A stretch of DNA of 64,000 nt from Flavobacterium phycosphaerae (GTDB lineage: Bacteria; Bacteroidota; Bacteroidia; Flavobacteriales; Flavobacteriaceae): the NCBI RefSeq assembly GCF_010119235.1, contig NZ_JAAATZ010000001.1, forward strand, positions 2,510,501 through 2,574,500, given 5' to 3'. The notes below the pieces were generated by a model that worked only from the letters and a program-made list of their open reading frames with translations, was not told the origin of the DNA and did not search any database. Both the position numbers and the translations under genes were made by a program. Shown one piece after another: positions 59,765-64,000 of the stretch. Within the stretch, counting starts at the first letter, position 1. Each line of letters starts with the position of its first letter.

Positions 59765-60391
59765 TTAAGATAGATTAATCCAAAAATGATGTAGAGTAAT
59801 ATCATTTTGATTTAGACGAGTATGCTTTGACAAAAGCTTGCCATAATCACCAAAATATATTTTATTTAGTTTTTCGGACTCATTCCATTTAGCATCCATT
59901 ATCCATTGATTAATTTTATCTAGCCAAAAATCAAAATCATCCTTTAAAATAAATGCTAATAGACCGCTCTCTTGTAAATAATTATTAGAGTTATCTCTAC
60001 CATGTCTACCGTCGCGAAATCTTTGAATTCCAGCACCTTTTCCATAAACATATTCATGTTCAACACGACTTGAATTTTTTGGGATAGGAGTGGGTAAAAG
60101 CTTTGCTTCAAAAGTAAATATTAAGATTGCACCAAAATATACACCAATGTCAATAACACTAGATCCTGATTGAGCATTCTCTCTAGCAAAATAAAATTTA
60201 GATTGACATTGATTTGTCATGAAGACACAAAAAGATAACGAATGTTGGTTTTCGTTTTTTTTCACACTTAAAATTTCAACAAACTCATCCGACATGTTGA
60301 AAGCAGAAATTTCAGATTCAACAAATGTTAGAAGCTGCTGAACAATTTTATTTGGTTCGAGTACCCGAAATTCACTTATACCTGCACCCAT
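59765..60391 (-). CDS. PD-(D/E)XK-like restriction nuclease candidate
   Basis: A 208-residue protein from the ATG at 60391; an upstream TTG overlaps the preceding stop. The core shows Asp81 in VIDIGVYFGA and Glu95-x-Lys97 in FTFEAKLL, the D and E-x-K pattern of restriction enzymes. It follows the 985-residue methyltransferase by two bases, so the two look like a type II restriction-modification pair. The cut site is not predictable. Confidence 0.6.
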   Translation of the reverse strand: MGAGISEFRVLEPNKIVQQLLTFVESEISAFNMSDEFVEILSVKKNENQHSLSFCVFMTNQCQSKFYFARENAQSGSSVIDIGVYFGAILIFTFEAKLLPTPIPKNSSRVEHEYVYGKGAGIQRFRDGRHGRDNSNNYLQESGLLAFILKDDFDFWLDKINQWIMDAKWNESEKLNKIYFGDYGKLLSKHTRLNQNDITLHHFWINLS

Positions 60392-60393
60392 AA

Positions 60394-63351
60394 TCAATAT
60401 CCTGCTTGTTTTAGGTCCAAAAATGTATCATCGGCATCCCTAAGGGCAATACTATTTAACCAATATCTCTGAGCAAGTGGTTTAATAAAAAAAATACAAT
60501 CGTAATTATCGATATGTGTGTAAACTCTAATTACTCGTTGATAAATTGCTCCACTATTTGAAAGTTTATCTTCTATTATTTCCTTTATTCCATTATCAGG
60601 CAAACTGCCATCTATATATTTTAGGTCACCGATTTTTCCATATCCAAATTGATAAATGATATAAGATGATGTAAAAATGGATGTTCCAATTTGCCAGCAT
60701 TTTTCATCAGTAGCATATATCTCATTAAGGGAATTGCAAAAAGTCTCTCCAAAATTTTCTAACTGTTTTTTATTGACTGAATCTTGTAAAATTTTACCAG
60801 AACTTCTGTTTGCAATTGATTTGCCTAAATGTATATAATAGTTAAGTACATCAAATAGAATAAGATTTTCATTTTTGGAAAGATTGACATTATCACCAAA
60901 ATTCGAATCAAATGGTAATGCCTCTATATCTTCTTTATTTAAATAAGTTTCTTGCTTAACAATTACACTAGCACTATTTGCTAAGACATGAAGTTGATAT
61001 AATTTTGCAAATCTATTTTTTATTGTATCATAAATTAGTCTCAGTTCTTCAATGTCTACTTTTGGTACACTTAGGCCAGTGAATTTTCTTTTAAACGTTA
61101 AATACTTGTTTTTATAGTTTTCAATTAAATAAACAGGAATATTTTCGTTACCTATTACATCTTTCAGCAACAGAAATGGTGGTTGAAATAGCTTTTCATC
61201 CCTAATAGCTTCAAACGTTTGTGAAGTTTCCACTTCAGTATTAACCTTTCCATTGGAATCAATATTGACTATTGAATCTTGGTTAGTAATATAGGAAGCT
61301 GTATTCTTTTGATTTTCGTTTCCAATGATATAACCAATATTAAATTTCCAATCATTTTTCTTTTGCATTTTCTCTATATACATTCCCAATGTAGGAAAAG
61401 AGTTTAATCGGTAAATTAAATGAAAAAGCCTTCCTCCACCTAGCAAATTTGTTTTCCAAATAAACTTTTTATTTTCATCAATTGCCCAACTCCAAGGTAC
61501 TTTATGGAAATCGTAGTAATCAATTTCAAACCTGATTTTCTTTTCCGATGAAACCATTCGTTTGACTACTACGTGCTCAATGTCCTGATGTGTAGATACA
61601 ATATTTTGAGCGATAATAGCAATAACCGGAGTGTCTGCTGTTTTATGAAATAAATCTCGCCTCAAATGAGTAAAATCATAAATTTTATTAACTGTAAAGT
61701 CTGTAAAAAGTCTTGTTCTATATTTTTGAGAGTTTTTACTATAAAGCAATACATTTGATGGGATGATCATGCAAATTTTATCAGCAAAAAATAAACCACC
61801 CTCAAAAAACTTCAAAGCAAAATTATTATCAGGAATAAGATTTGGTTTTATCTTTAAAAGTTCTAATTTTTCGTTTGAAACCGCACTTTTTTTGCTTATG
61901 CCTTTTATTGGGTTAAATGGTGGATTACCAATGACAAGATTAAATCTCATTGATTGTTTAACCGCATCATTACACCAATCGAAGAAATCTTTATTTTGAA
62001 TATTTTTTTGACTTAAATCTTTTAATTCAAGGTTATTCCATATTTCTTGAGGAGTTAATTTATCTAATAAAGCAGTTGTTAGACTGAATACACTAACAAG
62101 TGTGGCAGTTTTTTTTAAGTCTACACCAAAAATATTGTCTTCCAATATTTTCTGAGAAATTTTACTGTCTGGATATTGAATATTATCTCTAGTACTATTA
62201 TTTATTGCCCACCATTGTAAAAGTCTTTTGAAAGCTGCAACAAGAAAAACACCAGATCCGCATGACGGATCAAAAACTCTAAAAGAATTATCCTTAAAAA
62301 GTTCGGGTTTATCAAGTGGCATTACTTCATCAATTAGTAGGTTAACTAAATGAATTGGTGTATATACGACGCCTTTCTCTTTGCCTCCTGTATTTCTTAC
62401 GGACTCAGCTTGAATAAAATTTTCATAAATGGCACTAATTACCTCTGCCGGTAGATGTTTAAAACTGTATTGTTCCCAAATAAAAAGTTGATTGGTTTTC
62501 AGATTAATATTTGCTCGAAGAAAATTTGCTAAAAGATTCAAATTAGCATTTGCAATCTGATTTTTTTCAAGTTCAGAAAACTTATCAAATATTTTTCCAT
62601 TGAATTCATTGGATAAATCATTTAATATCGAAACAAGTAATCCATTTTCAACTACCTCAGCGAATGTTTGTATTTTATGTTTTTTATATAGATTTCTTAA
62701 GGTATGCTTGCCCTTATCATCAGTAATATCTTCAAGAAATTTTATTAATATTGAAGTAACTAACAGTTTATCAATAGTCTCAGGTAAAAGATTGAGCTCC
62801 TGAGAACTCGTAAATTCCTTTCTAACTGTCATTAAATAATCTAGTAGAAATATGTATGGACTATTTTTTTCATCTATACTCTCAGTAAAATAAGGCTGTT
62901 CCCAAAAAGTACCATTACCAAATAAATATGCTGAAAAACGTTCTTCATTAATACCCTCAATTGTTGAAGTAGAGGCAAGCAATAAATTTTCTAGACTTAA
63001 ATGCCCATTTTGAACCATCGCAGGTTTCCGAGCATTGATAATATCTGTTCGTGTAGATGATTGGATAATGTAGATTTCGTTTCTCCCTGCACTCCATAAG
63101 GCAGCATGCAATTTTATGTGGGCAGGAGTATTAAAGAAACTTTCATCTTTGTAAAATATACATACTGCTGGCTCAGAGCGAACTGGTACATCACTAGCAG
63201 TATCGTAATACCTTCTAAATAATATTGCGTCAATTCCTAATTTTTTGGCTTCATTGATATACAAAATTTCAGCATTATTTTTTGCAGCATTTACTTGATT
63301 ACAAAAAACAAGCCCATTCAGAGCGGTATAGTCCAAAATTTTAGTATCCAT
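60394..63351 (-). CDS. N6-adenine DNA methyltransferase
   Basis: A 985-residue N6 DNA methylase. Motif I is FDPSCGSGVFLVAAF near 357-371 and motif IV is LVIGNPPFNPIKG near 470. The N-terminal 330 residues are a helical, nuclease-like or recognition region. The C-terminal 400 residues look like target recognition. It pairs with the downstream PD-(D/E)XK-like gene. Host protection from that nuclease is the likely role. Confidence 0.88.
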   Translation of the reverse strand: MDTKILDYTALNGLVFCNQVNAAKNNAEILYINEAKKLGIDAILFRRYYDTASDVPVRSEPAVCIFYKDESFFNTPAHIKLHAALWSAGRNEIYIIQSSTRTDIINARKPAMVQNGHLSLENLLLASTSTIEGINEERFSAYLFGNGTFWEQPYFTESIDEKNSPYIFLLDYLMTVRKEFTSSQELNLLPETIDKLLVTSILIKFLEDITDDKGKHTLRNLYKKHKIQTFAEVVENGLLVSILNDLSNEFNGKIFDKFSELEKNQIANANLNLLANFLRANINLKTNQLFIWEQYSFKHLPAEVISAIYENFIQAESVRNTGGKEKGVVYTPIHLVNLLIDEVMPLDKPELFKDNSFRVFDPSCGSGVFLVAAFKRLLQWWAINNSTRDNIQYPDSKISQKILEDNIFGVDLKKTATLVSVFSLTTALLDKLTPQEIWNNLELKDLSQKNIQNKDFFDWCNDAVKQSMRFNLVIGNPPFNPIKGISKKSAVSNEKLELLKIKPNLIPDNNFALKFFEGGLFFADKICMIIPSNVLLYSKNSQKYRTRLFTDFTVNKIYDFTHLRRDLFHKTADTPVIAIIAQNIVSTHQDIEHVVVKRMVSSEKKIRFEIDYYDFHKVPWSWAIDENKKFIWKTNLLGGGRLFHLIYRLNSFPTLGMYIEKMQKKNDWKFNIGYIIGNENQKNTASYITNQDSIVNIDSNGKVNTEVETSQTFEAIRDEKLFQPPFLLLKDVIGNENIPVYLIENYKNKYLTFKRKFTGLSVPKVDIEELRLIYDTIKNRFAKLYQLHVLANSASVIVKQETYLNKEDIEALPFDSNFGDNVNLSKNENLILFDVLNYYIHLGKSIANRSSGKILQDSVNKKQLENFGETFCNSLNEIYATDEKCWQIGTSIFTSSYIIYQFGYGKIGDLKYIDGSLPDNGIKEIIEDKLSNSGAIYQRVIRVYTHIDNYDCIFFIKPLAQRYWLNSIALRDADDTFLDLKQAGY

Positions 63352-63424
63352 AGTTTTGTATTACGGCAAATTTAGTGAAAAGTAAATGTATGATGTTTCC
63401 GTTTTCAAGTATATATTTAAAAAA

Positions 63425-64000
63425 TCAAAATGTTTTATTTTTATCAGTATTAATCGTGTCTAAATAAAATTGCAGATCATATAGATAAATAAATTCCGTT
63501 GCATCTTGTTCCGGCAATTGAGCCAGTTCTACAAAGTTAATATTTTCATAGAATGATTTTTCACCCAAAATGTCTTGCATAATTATATAAACTACATGCA
63601 ATAAATTCTGATTGTGGCATAGCACAGTAAAGTTTTTTAAGTAGACAATCATATCTATTTTTCTTTCGTCTTCATATTCGAAAGGCATAAATTTAAGTTC
63701 ACTTGCTTTAAGTGTAATGTCTTTAAAAACATAAGGTTTGTCCAGACCGGCTTCCATTTCATCTATGGATTGTGTAGGTTGTATAAATGCTGTAAACTGC
63801 CAGTTTTTGAGTTTAGGTGCTGCATCAACTAATGTTACGACTTGTTCAAAAAACTCCGGGTTTCCACCTGCCGAAATTACTAATTGAATTGGTTCACTAT
63901 CATTAGCTGGGAACATAAGGATACATTCTAAATCTGTACAGTAATAATGTAAATGTTTGTCAAGCCAAAAGAGAAACATCTTTTGGACTTTTGGTTTTTC
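63425..64000 (-). CDS. Hypothetical protein (partial, N-terminus beyond window)
   Basis: The frame is open through the right edge: before MFLFWLDKHLHYYCTDLE the codons for EKPKVQK are still open, so the true start is outside. The visible part has PIQLVISAGGNPEFFEQVVT, VDAAPKLKNWQFTAF and a C-terminal acidic region. It resembles a conserved Bacteroidota protein of unknown function. It is not clearly linked to the methyltransferase, which starts 73 bp away. Confidence 0.6.
   Translation of the reverse strand, partial: EKPKVQKMFLFWLDKHLHYYCTDLECILMFPANDSEPIQLVISAGGNPEFFEQVVTLVDAAPKLKNWQFTAFIQPTQSIDEMEAGLDKPYVFKDITLKASELKFMPFEYEDERKIDMIVYLKNFTVLCHNQNLLHVVYIIMQDILGEKSFYENINFVELAQLPEQDATEFIYLYDLQFYLDTINTDKNKTF

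Overview
The window looks like a chromosome segment of a Flavobacteriaceae bacterium, probably Flavobacterium or a close relative. It is AT-rich. It carries a SusC/SusD pair, RteC, DUF6520, DUF6266, DUF5675, DUF6943 and MauE-type genes, TPR/AraC regulators, and the short intergenic repeats usual in that group. No tRNA, rRNA or CRISPR array was seen.

Layout. (1) 1-4.1 kb: an AraC regulator cut by the window edge, a lipoprotein, RteC and a 55-residue membrane protein. (2) 4.1-11.3 kb: the most interesting locus. A plus-strand operon encodes a DUF3892-like protein, a CD-NTase-like nucleotidyltransferase ending in glycine, an E2-E1 fusion, a JAB/JAMM peptidase, a DUF6602-like protein with a PD-(D/E)XK pattern, and a second nucleotidyltransferase with a hydrophobic N-terminus. 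It resembles type II CBASS with two nucleotidyltransferases. Divergent from it is a sigma-like / small protein / ImmA-IrrE peptidase module, and a perfect 12-bp inverted repeat lies in the shared promoter. (3) 11.3-13.7 kb: hipBA plus a UPF0489 gene. (4) 14-16.4 kb: cytochrome c peroxidase, outer-membrane protein and cytochrome c. (5) 16.8-29.5 kb: a minus-strand defence island with an RloA/RloB (AbiL-like) pair, GIY-YIG, HEPN and PD-(D/E)XK proteins, TIGR02391, an Mrr-STAND NTPase and a HerA/nuclease pair.

(6) 30.2-40.3 kb: a structured RNA with two exclusive folds, then SusC, SusD, an S9 peptidase, a cysteine-containing DUF6520 peptide, a MauE-type membrane protein and an AraC regulator. 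This may be a peptide secretion and uptake locus. (7) 40.4-45 kb: a tyrosine recombinase and a DUF6266/DUF5675/small-membrane-protein cassette. (8) 45-49 kb: hairpin-rich, repeat-rich DNA, then three one-gene units each followed by an attC-like element, resembling an integron cassette cluster without integrase. (9) 49.4-64 kb: a nucleotidyltransferase/HEPN operon, a seven-gene restriction-like operon (DNA methyltransferase, helicase, GIY-YIG nuclease, Ntn hydrolase, second GIY-YIG protein and others) with an XRE regulator, a second methyltransferase/nuclease pair, and a partial gene at the right edge.

Quality note: five genes are broken by seven single-base deficits, all in homopolymers, and each reads through if one base is added. 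I read them as intact genes with likely sequencing undercalls, though real mutations cannot be excluded.
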